Origin: Blastobasis lacticolella | Lineage: Eukaryota; Arthropoda; Insecta; Lepidoptera; Blastobasidae | Assembly: GCA_905147135.1 (NCBI GenBank) | Contig: LR990042.1 | Span: 12,701,545 to 12,765,544 of the forward strand | Length of the DNA: 64,000 nt | Reading direction: 5' to 3' | In this document: piece after piece, positions 1 to 8,890 of the stretch | Layout of the letters: every line of letters begins with the position of its first letter | How positions within the stretch are numbered: the stretch's first letter is position 1 | Notes under the pieces: model-generated | Told to the model about the DNA's origin: nothing | What the model saw: the letters and a program-made list of their open reading frames with translations, nothing else | Databases searched by the model: none | Translations under genes and position numbers: made by a program

Positions 1-1149
1 ATAAAGGGCCCAAATTGTCATGGAACCAAATCCCGCGTCATAGATTTTGTGCGAGCCCGCTGCCAGATGGGCGAGTGACGTTTTCATTGTTTATACGCGA
101 CTGTAGTTAATGTGTTTGTATTTCTGCAGCTGTTACATACAATTAGTCAGGCCAGCTTGTTAGCATAGGTGCTAGCTAGTTAGCTTGTAATTTACCCGAT
201 GCATGCGTACATAAATTGGTCACCCATGTTATCAATACGACTGTCCAATAAATTGATGACCTCTCGTTTGATACATTGTGACATAGGTATCTGTGAACAA
301 AGCGCGTTAATTTCATACATGTATACCAACCAGTTTGGAACAATTCAGGTTAAAAACGAAACGGCCGTAAATCACTTAACAAAATCAATTTGTCGCAGGG
401 CCCGCTAGTGTTCTAATCTATAACAACAGCGTACGCAGAGCTGCGCCGGAACAAAATCAATAAAAAAAGCATTCCCATTCTACAGCCTATGCATCAATTT
501 CATTCGAAAAAAAAACAAGGACAGTATAATACAGGCAGTGGAAATAAAATCCATTGTGTTAAGCTATAGGAGAGCACAGGCAATATTTTTACAGCCGCAT
601 GAAACAATAAAGATTTATTGGTTTTTAAAACAATCGTAGCTCTATTAAAGAGCGATTTAGGTGATCGTACTGTAGCTATTTCGTTAATTGAGAGTTGTTT
701 AGTTCGTTTTTGGTGATTACGGTAGAAAATTTGTGGTGCAACAGTGTAAAACCGTTACTGTAACGGTCAATACGATACCATAGAGCGCCAGGATCGCCGG
801 CGTACGGCCTATATAACAGACGCTTTATGATTCTCTATTGAATTTTACAGTCGCCCGTTTAATCCTTTTGATGAAATAAATCACGGTGTTGACGTTTTTA
901 AGTAAAGCTCTATGAAGTATATGCCCGCAACTTTGATTATGAGGACAAATTTTGCCTGATCTCAGGATCAGCTCAACAGTTGCTGATTTTCCTTAGAAGA
1001 ATATTTCTCCTGATTCATTCGATCTTGGACGGATTTATAGTTACGAAGTAGTTATATTAGTAAAAAAATATTTTTCTATTGCAAATAACATTTATTACTT
1101 TTACAATGTGTTAGTTTAATACGTAAATATAAAACAATATAAAATATAA
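1..1149. other. Anonymous AT-rich DNA left of the mariner complex
   Basis: No open frame of recognisable family, no repeat and no RNA gene is seen here. The last ~100 bases (from about 1040) should contain the outer untranslated end of the mariner described next, but I could not match a terminal inverted repeat to its other end near 7.8-7.9 kb. Confidence 0.4.
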
Positions 1150-1154
1150 AAAGC

Positions 1155-1555
1155 TTATTCGATGTGGTCTCCATTGGCTGCAATACAGTCCTTTGAACGT
1201 TGAGGCCAGTTATCAATAGAAGCACGCACTCTTTCCAAGGGAAAATTCTTCACTGCCAATCGTAGGGATTGTTTTAGGGACTCCAAATTATCATGGCGTT
1301 TAGAGCAAGCCGTACTCTCTAAAACCAACCATAAATCATAATACAGCGGATTAAGATCGGGACTAGACGACGGCTAGTCTTCAGCTCTGATGAAGTCGGA
1401 AACGTTAGATTCCAACCAAGACTGCGTGGACCGAGCTTTGTGTCGACACCTAACACCCCACCAAACTATCACTGAAGTCGGATAATGCCCACGTTGCACT
1501 CTGTCGACTAATTGGGAAGCTCTAAGCTTTGAGTATAAATACGGTCATTTTGTTT
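1155..1555 (-). pseudogene. maT mariner transposase, C-terminal part (broken)
   Basis: DNA transposase fragment. Minus-strand translation gives, in order, KQNDRIY (near 1550), RGHYPTSVIVWWGV (near 1470), STQSWLESNV (near 1415), then SPDLNP, the block that carries the last catalytic Asp in mariner-type enzymes, and a C-terminus ending in NGDHIE before a TAA at 1155-1157. Damage: a frameshift near 1525; a deletion between the WWGV and HKAR motifs that removes the segment expected to carry the second catalytic Asp; and the Trp codon of the usual EEWP-SSSPDLNP stretch is TAG, an in-frame stop near 1374. Its N-terminal half lies beyond the nested insertions at 7161-7803. Confidence 0.8.
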
Positions 1556-2765
1556 GTCGTCATGGTTTTACTAGATTACTCGCGTGCTTTCAACTGCTTG
1601 GATAGAGAAGTTCTTCTATGCAAATTAGCTAATAATGGGTTCTCAGCTAACACTTGTAAATGGTTCCAATCCTTTTTAAGCAATAGAGAGCAAATTGTGC
1701 AAGAGGAGAAAATCTGTACTCTGCTTTGCGATCTGTAGACAGAGGCGTGCCCCAAGGCTCGCTATTAAGTCCTCTACTCTTTTCGTTATTCACGGCAGAC
1801 CTTCCTCAATGCATAAAATCATGTAAATATCACCTATACGCTGACGACACACAATTGTACTATTCTTTTGAAGGGAAATATACGATTGAGGCCATTAGAA
1901 AAGTAAACGACGACTTACGGAGTTTACAAACTTGGTCAGATCAAAATTCCTTAGTTTTAAATCCAAATAAGTCTCAACTACTAATCTTGGGAACTAAACG
2001 CCAAATTAAAACAGTACAAGACTGCAAAGAGAGAATTAAAATGGGCGACATTGTATTAGAACAAGTTAACTCGGCACGAAACCTTGGTTTAATACTAGAC
2101 GGAGAGCAAAAATATGTAGAACATGTTAATATGAAAATTAGAAATGCATTTTTTAAACTTAAATCTTTGTATAAAATCAGATTATATTTAAATGAAGATG
2201 TACGCCTACTTCTAACAGATTCTTTGGTTCTCTCCCAATTCAACTACTGTAGCTCAATATACGGTCCTAACATAAATAACAGCCAATCTAGAGCAATCCA
2301 AAGAGTACAAAACGCTTGTATCAGATTCTGTTATAATGTCAGCAAAAAAGAGTTTATAACTCCCTACTTAAATAAAAAAGCGATTCTTAACATGAATGAT
2401 AGAAGAGACCTATTGTACGCGTGTACAGTTCAAAGAGTGATTTGGAACGGTAAACCGGAATACCTGTTTGAAAAACTAACATGGATAAAAGATTTTAGTG
2501 ATAGAGACCTACGTTCAACTACTCAAAACTTGTTGAAAAATCCGACTTATATAAACGATATAGAGGCTGTTTCAGATTTAATGCAACTAAAATATGGAAC
2601 GATTTACCTCCACCTATGAGAGAGAAAATGGGTGTTGAATGCTTTAAAAATATATACAAAAAAGCTTTAATAAAAAGACAATTAGACGCAGAAGATCTGA
2701 AACACGCCTATTGGAAATTGCTACCTATGAAAAATATTTTAAAGTGTGACCCTCTAAATCAATAA
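1556..2765 (+). pseudogene. LINE reverse transcriptase, C-terminal half (frameshifted)
   Basis: Reverse transcriptase palm and thumb. Visible motifs are LLDYSRAFNCLD (catalytic Asp of motif A, ~1566), [13 protein letters not shown] (~1745) and YADDTQLYY (catalytic Asp pair, ~1838), followed by a C-terminal [13 protein letters not shown] motif (~2596). The frame is broken twice: an extra A in the run near 1708-1713 separates motif A from the GVPQGS block, and another one-base indel near 2590 removes the last ~55 residues from the main frame. The real C-terminus ends at TAA 2763-2765. The endonuclease and the start of the RT are absent because the element is 5'-truncated. Confidence 0.85.
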
Positions 2766-2786
2766 ATAAAGCCACTCACATTCACT

Positions 2787-2794
2787 TACACACA

Positions 2795-2828
<34 letters not shown>
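2787..2828. repeat. (CA)n microsatellite
   Basis: Almost uninterrupted CA dinucleotide run in the 3' UTR of the truncated LINE, followed by a looser CA/TA-rich stretch to about 2870. Confidence 0.9.
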
Positions 2829-2829
<1 letters not shown>

Positions 2830-3118
2830 CACATGCACACACATATACGCAAACAACCACATACATATTATGAGTACCTTCTCTCAGCTACTATGTACAA
2901 TATCTTATATAACTATATATACTTTCAATTTGTGTCTAATTTTTAACTCGATTCTTCAAACTGAAGATCGAGACATGTGTCAAAACACTGGCTGAAAAAC
3001 AGCGCTGTACGGAACCATACCGTCCCGTGACAGCATAAGCTGAGCCAGGTCCATTTGCCTTAGTTATTTTTATTGTTTAGATGCGTAAAGCACGATATTT
3101 TGTTTAAGGCAATAAATG

Positions 3119-3144
3119 ATTATTATTATTATTATTATTATTAT
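3119..3144. repeat. (ATT)n array, left half of a split LINE tail
   Basis: About 26 bases of ATT repeats directly after the LINE 3' UTR and directly before the 3' end of the minus-strand Dong-type element. The matching array at 7146-7160 lies beyond the other end of that element, so the pair reads as one TAA/ATT tail used as an insertion target. Confidence 0.8.
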
Positions 3145-3263
3145 CCTTATTTATTTACATTCTTAAGTCTAAATTTTTTACAATATATATGAAAAATAAA
3201 TATTATAAAAAACCTAAACCTAGAGTACCACCAGCACCGGGGCGAGGCCCAAGCTACCGGCGG

Positions 3264-6200
3264 TTAGGGCTGCAGAGACAGGAACCTCCTGACAATACGC
3301 GCCGTCTCCAAGAGAACCGCTTTCTGAATCTGGCCCTTGACCCAACCATCTAGCGAGAGACTCTTGAGATGTTGGTCGAGGCTCTTCGCTATGAGACCGT
3401 TCACTGAAACGACTATCGGAACAATGATCGTCGAATCAACATCCCACATGGCGGTCACCTCGTGAGCCAAGTCAAGGTACTTACACTGTTTGTCCTTCTC
3501 GGCCTTCACAAGGTTTCCGTCATGCGGGATGGTGACATCGACGAGCACTGCTCGGCGCTTCGATCGATCTGTGAGCACGATATCAGGTCTTTTAGCTACA
3601 ATAGTCCTGTCCGTGATCACAGATCGATCCCAATAGAGTGTGGCAAGACCATTTTCAAGAACTGGCGCTGGCACGTATTTATAATATGGCACCTCAGACT
3701 CCACAAGACCATATTGAAGAGCAAGTTGCTGGTGAATAATCCTGGCTACCAGATTATGTATGTGCAAGTACTCACCATTAGCAAGACGACCACAACCGGA
3801 TGTAATATGCCTGAGTGACTCTCCATGACAGCGACATGCACGACAGAGGTCAACCGTACCATCCTTCAGGATATACCTCCGGTAGTTGTTCGTCATGATA
3901 ACCTCGTCAGCAATTGCACAAACAAAACCCTCTGTTTCCCCGAAGAGATCACCGAAGCGTAGCCAGTTCACCGAGGCGAGCAGATCTACATCGGGTCCTG
4001 TCAAGGCCCTGTAGAACCGCCCATGTAGCTCCTTGCTCTTCCATACGTCCTTGCGGTCTATGGCGCTTATGATCTTTGGTTTGCGCCAGTTCTTGTTTGC
4101 CAAGGACAGCGGGGTAAGGCCTCTGTCTACCGCCACCACAGCACGATGCATCCCACACTCGTTGTTTAGAAAGTAGTCTCTAAGACTGCACACCTCACGA
4201 TTGTGGAGGGTCTTGGCGCTTAAGAAGCCACGACCTCCACATTTACGTTGGATGTACAGTCTCATGACAGACGAGCGTGGGTGCAGCATACGGTGTGTAG
4301 TGAGCATAAGACGGACCCTTCTATCCAGGGCGTCCAACTCTGTTTGAGTCCACCTTAGTATGCCAAAGGAGTATGTGAGCAGGGGCATCACCCAAGCATT
4401 GAAGGAGCGCACCTTGTTGCCACCCGACAAAAGACTATTAAGTACTTTTGTTAGGCGACAGAAGAAACGCTCCTTCACTGCCTGTTTTACACCCTCGTCC
4501 ACGATACCCAAAGACTGTGACATACCAAGGTATTTGTAAGTTTCGGCTACAGAGATAGATCTGAAAGACATTGTCTCAGAAAGTTGCAAATTTGTTGTAT
4601 TTGCAACTTTCCCCCGCTGCACATGCATGACCGCACACTTATCTGCACCAAACTTCATTCTGATGGCATTACTAAAAATTTCGGTTATTTTCAATAACTC
4701 CATCAGATCCTGGCGTTTTGGTGCAAACAACTTGAGGTCATCCATGTACAGCAGATGTGAGATGACCTCGCCCTCTCTTCGAAGCCGGCAGCCCAGCTCT
4801 GAATGCTTAAGCAATGTGCTAAGCGAATTCAAAGCTAAACAAAACCACAGTGGACTCAAACTGTCGCCCTGAAAAATTCCTCTCTCTATCCTTATAAAGT
4901 CCTGGGGAGGAGAATGGTCAATTCCGCCCACTGGTTGACTAAGGACTGTGATCCACTGCCTCATACATGCATCTAAGAAAGATCTTAAAGTTGCATTGAT
5001 CTTATACAACTCCAAGACCCGTCTCAGCCATGAGTGAGGCACCGAATCATAGGCCTTCTTATAGTCAATCCAGGCAGCCGAGAGGGACCCCCTGCTCCGC
5101 CGGACTTGTTGGCATATGGTCATGTCTATGAGGAGGAGCTCTTTAGTACCACGAGACCCAACCCTACATCCATTTTGTGACATTGCTAAAATATTATTTT
5201 CAATAATGTGGTTATTAATTTTCTTTCTCAAAATGGATGTAAGGAGCTTGTATAGCGTAGGCAAGCACGTGATGGGTCTATAGTTTTTCGCTTCTGTGGT
5301 ACTACCAGACTTATAGAGCAGAAAGGTAATACCGGTTGTAAATAAAGTTGGTAGGGAACCATGCTCAAGGGCTTCTTGAAATTGTGTTGCCAAGCGTTCA
5401 TGTGAGCATCGAAACCATTTTATCCAGAAGTTGTGCAATCCATCCGGCCCAGGACATTTCCAATTCTGAGCCGTATCGATCGCACAACTAACATCCTCTG
5501 AGCAGATGGAAACCGCTGCCATAGGCTCGATGATCTCACATTCGCGCTTGACAACATTCATCCAGTCGCCCTCCGAGTGTTCGACAGGAACCGACCAAAT
5601 ACTACGCCAAAAATTATTTGAGGCAGAAGCATCGGGCAGGCTCCCGTCGGAACCACTTTGATTGGTTCCCTCCCACTTGCGGTATACCTTTCTCTGGTCA
5701 CTTTGAAAGAGACGATTGAGCCGGAATCGATCCACACGCTCTCTGTAGCGACGAATGCGATTTGCCCACGCACAAACTTTCTGCTTCAAAAAATCGATGC
5801 GCTCTGTAGCACAGGCCATATAGTCGCGTGAACTGATTCCAGTCCCAGCGAAGGCCTGAGCAACAAAGCGCATGACTCGAGGACGATTGTTGCCCTCTTT
5901 GAAGCAGATAAGCTTCGCAATAAGAGTCCTAAACGTGTTGATACGCCGCTCGATCCGCTTTTGCCATGCAGGTGCGCCCCCGGCGACCCGCGGAGCTCGG
6001 TCAGCGTCCGAAAACTTGACGCGAGCAACGCGGCACGCCGTGATAGCACCACAATACATGATCGAGTGCGTATCAACCAAATTATCACTAGCCCGTATGT
6101 ATGAGTTTAGCAATACGTTTATGGCTCCCATTAACGCAAGGTTGCGTCCATTAGTGGGCAAACGAGGCAATCGTGGCCTAGAGTTGGGTGCGAAGCGATA

Positions 6201-6869
6201 CCGTGCAATCGTCTCCTCCAAAGTCCTCCTCACATACTCATTGGTTTCAGTGCTTACGCTACTCACGTTCGTACAGTCCTCTACGCCGACAGTGGCATCA
6301 GTCGGGCTAGGTGGTGACACCTGAGGCGGTGACGTAGCTGGCAGACTCATGGTCGAAATGGGAACTGCACGAACTGGTAGCGATTCCAAGCGCAGCCGAT
6401 CAAGTACAAAGACATCCAACCGTTTTAGACGTTGGATGGCCCGCACCTGATCTGATAATCTTTGAGCGATCACATCGATGGCTGGTTCAAGCACCTGAAA
6501 CAGAGGCAACATCCGGTCACGTTACGCAGACAGGTTGGTTCCCCCCTCTGTAGCCCCATAATAGGCTCGCATGACATTTTCATTTATGGACTGGGTCCAT
6601 CGCATGCGACGCACTACACTACCGGTAGCGGGGGCCATTGGCGGGGCAGGTCGCCCCGTAGGCCCCAAGCGTGCCGGCAGTGGTCTTCCACGTCGCGCAG
6701 ATGGTGGCGGCGGCGCAGCAGACAACCCGCGCTCGTCGCTCGACTCGCTGGTATCGGACGCGGTGGTAAATTCATCGTTCGATGACGATGGCGAGAAGCT
6801 GACGGGAGCGGGCGTAGGTGGTGGTTGTGCGTTCACTGTTTGGTTTTTCCGGTTGCTCCTCGTTATCAT
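3264..6869 (-). pseudogene. Dong/R4-like RT-endonuclease ORF, broken by one in-frame stop
   Basis: Single polyprotein that nicks DNA and primes reverse transcription at the target. From 6869 to 6525 the frame encodes a Pro-rich N-terminus and an RWTQSINENVMRAYYGAT motif typical of the R4-group N-terminal region. A TAA at 6522-6524 interrupts it, and the same frame reopens at once and runs 1082 codons from ATG 6512 to 3264. Numbering from that ATG: RT with WIDYKKAYDSVP, a GIFQGDSLSPL motif and YMDD (Y589-M-D591-D592); a CCHC knuckle starting at C890 (CRAC, then H and C); then a restriction-like endonuclease with RPD (D977) and LVDVTIP (D992), i.e. a PD-14-D core. Apart from the one stop, no frameshift is visible over 3.6 kb, so this copy is comparatively young. 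The stop could also be a polymorphism or sequencing error. Confidence 0.85.
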
Positions 6870-7104
6870 TTTTCTAGTTTGATATGTTTTGTAGCATTAT
6901 TGGTTATAATATACTCGTATGTCAAATGTCAAAATTGCAGGCAAATAATAAAGATGTAAATATAAGTCGAAACTTTGTTATAAATGTTCTTTTTTCTATT
7001 GCGATATGGTACTGAATCACTGAACTTTAAATAATGATGTATATACACGTAAATAATACACAAAATAAAACTGATTTCAAAATGACGAGTTGATGTGACA
7101 GCGG

Positions 7105-7125
7105 TTTTTTTTTTTTTTTTTTTTT
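7105..7125. repeat. Poly-T run
   Basis: 21 consecutive T near the inferred 5' end of the Dong-type element. On the minus strand it reads as poly-A, but nothing recognisable of another element lies between it and the ATT array at 7146. Confidence 0.85.
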
Positions 7126-7145
7126 ATAAAGACTACTTATGACTA

Positions 7146-7160
7146 ATTATTATTATTATT
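7146..7160. repeat. (ATT)5 array, right half of the split LINE tail
   Basis: Five ATT units. To the right, mariner coding sequence restarts at 7161 with no gap. To the left lies the Dong-type element. Together with 3119-3144 this marks the point where the LINE joined the mariner. Confidence 0.8.
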
Positions 7161-7803
7161 AAAATGTTGCTCAATTGTAAAAAAATTCTCATCCATAAAC
7201 AAAAATTTTCTGTGACCTCCCTTTGCGTACCGCTTTAGTAGTTGTTTCGATTTTACCACCCTATCCATTTTTAAATTATCAGTTAAGAAATGACCAGGGG
7301 GGGGGGGGGATTCATATTAGAGCGCCACAAACTAATCTGATCCGGTGGCCATTACTGGAACTACGTGATGCCATTTTGAATTGTCATGTCAATGTCAACA
7401 AAAGCGACCCTGCTGTTAAGTTTGTGAAAAATTAATATGAAAAGCTAATGTGGCCTTTTTAGACCCCCAGTACGTCTCTTATAGCTGCAAGTCCTAAGTC
7501 ATCTTTTAAAATACGCGACATGGTTCTAGGTGCTATCTTCATCTCCCGAGATAAAATCTTTGGCTTTCGGACAGGATTTCTTCGAATTCTTTCCCTTACT
7601 GCTTTGACCACCTTTTCGTACGAACACTACGTGGACGGCCAAATCTTTTTGGTCACAAACAGAGGACGTCTCATTGTACCTATTAATAGCCCGGTACACC
7701 AATACCAAGCGTATGGAGAGTTTTAAAAATTGCATTTGGGTCCATACCTACTTTATGTAATGCAATCACAGCGATTCGGTTCTCTTTATCACCCACTCCA
7801 TTT
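7161..7803 (-). pseudogene. maT mariner transposase, N-terminal part (broken)
   Basis: N-terminal DNA-binding half of the mariner transposase. Minus-strand translation from about 7803 shows NRIAVIALHKVGMDPNAIF, then INRYNETSSV with the linker RFGRPRSVRT, then RIRRNPVRKPKILSREMKI and SRILKDDLGL (helix-turn-helix pair with the GRPR hook). The frame then continues past a ~170-bp insertion as HFLTDNLKMDRVVKSKQLL, RYAKGGHRK and LFMDENFFTIEQHF. The FMDE motif carries the first catalytic Asp position. Several frameshifts or stops (near 7690 and 7480) make it non-functional. It is collinear with the C-terminal part at 1155-1555. Confidence 0.8.
7296..7468. mobile_element. Small G/C-ended insertion inside the mariner
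   Basis: Mariner coding sequence stops at CCA (7293-7296) and resumes at about 7466-7468 with CCA again, so a 3-bp duplication is possible. The inserted ~170 bases begin with a run of 13 G (7297-7309) and end with five C (7464-7468), i.e. short complementary termini. No coding capacity. Probably a MITE-like non-autonomous element; ends are approximate. Confidence 0.45.
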
Positions 7804-7917
7804 TAATATCGCAAAATATTGTACAATGTATTGACGCCAAAATAAAAAAAGACATTGAAAAATCATATAAAAATTACAGATTCCAAATTCAAATGTAATA
7901 TTTTGTTTATTTTTAAC
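7804..7917. other. AT-rich end region of the mariner
   Basis: Lies just upstream of the transposase start on the minus strand and should include the mariner 5' terminal repeat. No repeat partner was identified. Confidence 0.3.
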
Positions 7918-8125
7918 TAGCGACCCGCCCCGGCTTCGCACGGATCGACTTTTCTCTACTTTCTATAAATATAATAATCATGTATTATATATATAAACCT
8001 CCGTCTTGAATCACTCTATCTATTAAAAAAAACCGCATCAAAATCCGTTGCGTAGTTTCAAAGATTTAAGCATACAAAGGGACATAGGGACAGAGAAAGC
8101 GACTTTGTTTTATACTATGTAGTGA
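7918..8125 (+). repeat. Dispersed ACTAGCGACCCGCCCCGGC repeat
   Basis: Begins ACTAGCGACCCGCCCCGGC and contains a CATCAAAATCCGTTGCGTAG block followed by AAGCGACTTTGTTTTATACT. This is a sequence type I recall as common in arthropod genomes. A second copy lies on the minus strand at 49236-49455 with the same two landmark blocks, and a short relic with the related CCGTCCAGCCGTTT block lies at 24000-24060. Non-coding; class unknown. Confidence 0.65.
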
Positions 8126-8435
8126 TGATTTTAACAGTATTTATGGTCAGAATAAGTACGGTAGTTCCTTCGCATTTTTTTAAACGAGTAGGTGCTTAGT
8201 GACACAGACAGTCCAGTTTATGAAAAGCCCGGTATCTGGCCATAACAACGACATACATCAACGATTCATGCACATAGTTTTTAAGGAACAAGTTTGGTGC
8301 CGTACTTTATACCGGAACACAACAATGAATTTATATGCATTATTTATATATGCGGTTATCCGCACCAGCTTGATGGAAGAAATAGACATAGGGGGTGGCA
8401 ACAATCCAGGCAGACTCTCATGCTTGACAGAGTCC
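8126..8435. other. Anonymous spacer
   Basis: AT-rich sequence with short chance frames only. Nothing recognisable. Confidence 0.35.
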
Positions 8436-8890
8436 TATCATCATCACAGCCCATAAGAGTCCACTGCAGGACTTAGGGCCTCTCCCACGAAAGGGGAGGC
8501 TATTGCCATAATCTTAACGCTTGACAGGCGGGTTGGAGATCACAGTGTTATAAATGTTACAATGGAAAACGCTGCTGCCCATTTTCCAGCCTACGGAGAC
8601 TCTAGATCTCTTGCCTCGAAAACATTAGTCACCTCCGGAACTTTCTCTCACGCACACTAAGATTGTGGAATGAACTACCTACCTGGAGAGGTTTTCCCTG
8701 AAGAGTACAACATAAAGTTCTTCAAGAAAGGGGTTAAAAGGTTTTTACGGGGTCGGCAACGCGTGGGTGATGCCTCTGGTCTTACCACCAGGCAGGCCGT
8801 AAGCTTGTTTGCCACCTTGGTGGTATAAAAAAAAGAAAAACAACCTTGTACGACACCCACGAGTAAGGAGTAAGGGGGAGTCCCATCACG
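8436..8890 (-). mobile_element. SINE-like element (TATGGGCTG...GATG tail), split by a LINE
   Basis: The left part (8436-8633) and right part (8843-8890) align end to end with the intact 265-bp copy at 44527-44791. Shared landmarks are AGTCCACTGCAG, GGGCCTCTCCCAC, AATGGAAAA.GCTGCTGCCC and TGTACGACACCCA. Its 3' end (minus strand) is the left edge, ending in a GAT/ATG-type tail next to TCATCATC. The gap between the halves is filled by a 5'-truncated LINE, so this SINE-like copy is the older of the two. Confidence 0.65.
8634..8842 (+). pseudogene. LINE 3' end (RT C-terminus) inserted in the SINE-like element
   Basis: Plus-strand translation gives LRLWNELPTWRGFP, a frame shift, then NIKFFKKGVKRFLRGRQR, the C-terminal region of a LINE ORF2 (Jockey/CR1-like group). 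It is followed by a 3' UTR with TTGTTTGCCACCTTGGTGG and an A-rich tail (8825-8841). The flanking SINE-like sequence has ACCT on both sides (8631-8634 and 8843-8846), a possible short target duplication. Related 3' ends occur at 14262-14552 and 28288-28447. Confidence 0.7.

Larger units (their letters stand above)
1556..3144 (+). mobile_element. 5'-truncated LINE with ATT-repeat tail, inserted in the mariner
   Basis: A non-LTR retrotransposon that begins abruptly inside its reverse transcriptase, directly against mariner sequence, and runs to a 3' UTR with an AATAAA-like signal (3110-3117) followed by an ATT trinucleotide array. Five-prime truncation plus a simple-repeat tail is the usual result of target-primed reverse transcription. 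The tail is continuous in type with the ATT array at 7146-7160 on the other side of the Dong-type element, after which the mariner resumes. The tail was therefore split by the later insertion. Clade is uncertain (Jockey/CR1/I-like group, with apurinic-type endonuclease LINEs). Confidence 0.75.
3145..7145 (-). mobile_element. Dong/R4-clade non-LTR retrotransposon, near complete
   Basis: A ~4.0-kb element with one long coding region that holds a central reverse transcriptase, a zinc knuckle and a C-terminal restriction-like endonuclease, the architecture of the R2/R4 group. Bombyx Dong of the R4 clade is known to insert into TAA repeats, and this copy is flanked on both sides by ATT/TAA arrays (3119-3144 and 7146-7160). 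The exact ends are inferred from those arrays. A 21-base T run (7105-7125) lies just inside the putative 5' end and could instead belong to a separate small event. Confidence 0.75.
1150..7810 (-). mobile_element. maT-type (DD37D) mariner, split by nested insertions
   Basis: Pieces of one Tc1/mariner transposase lie in order on the minus strand: the N-terminal part at 7803-7469, the next part at 7295-7161, and the C-terminal part at 1555-1155. The piece at 7161 ends after a TIEQHF motif and the piece at 1555 begins at a KQNDRIY motif, which are adjacent in maT transposases. The intervening 5.6 kb is therefore inserted DNA (a LINE carrying a Dong-type element). A second small insertion sits at about 7296-7468. 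Assignment to maT rests on my recall of the family; the collinearity is seen directly. The element is dead: it has frameshifts, an in-frame stop and an internal deletion. Confidence 0.8.

Noticed and set aside
5872..6324. 150-codon plus-strand frame over the Dong-like ORF
   Set aside because: Antisense shadow of the long minus-strand coding region.
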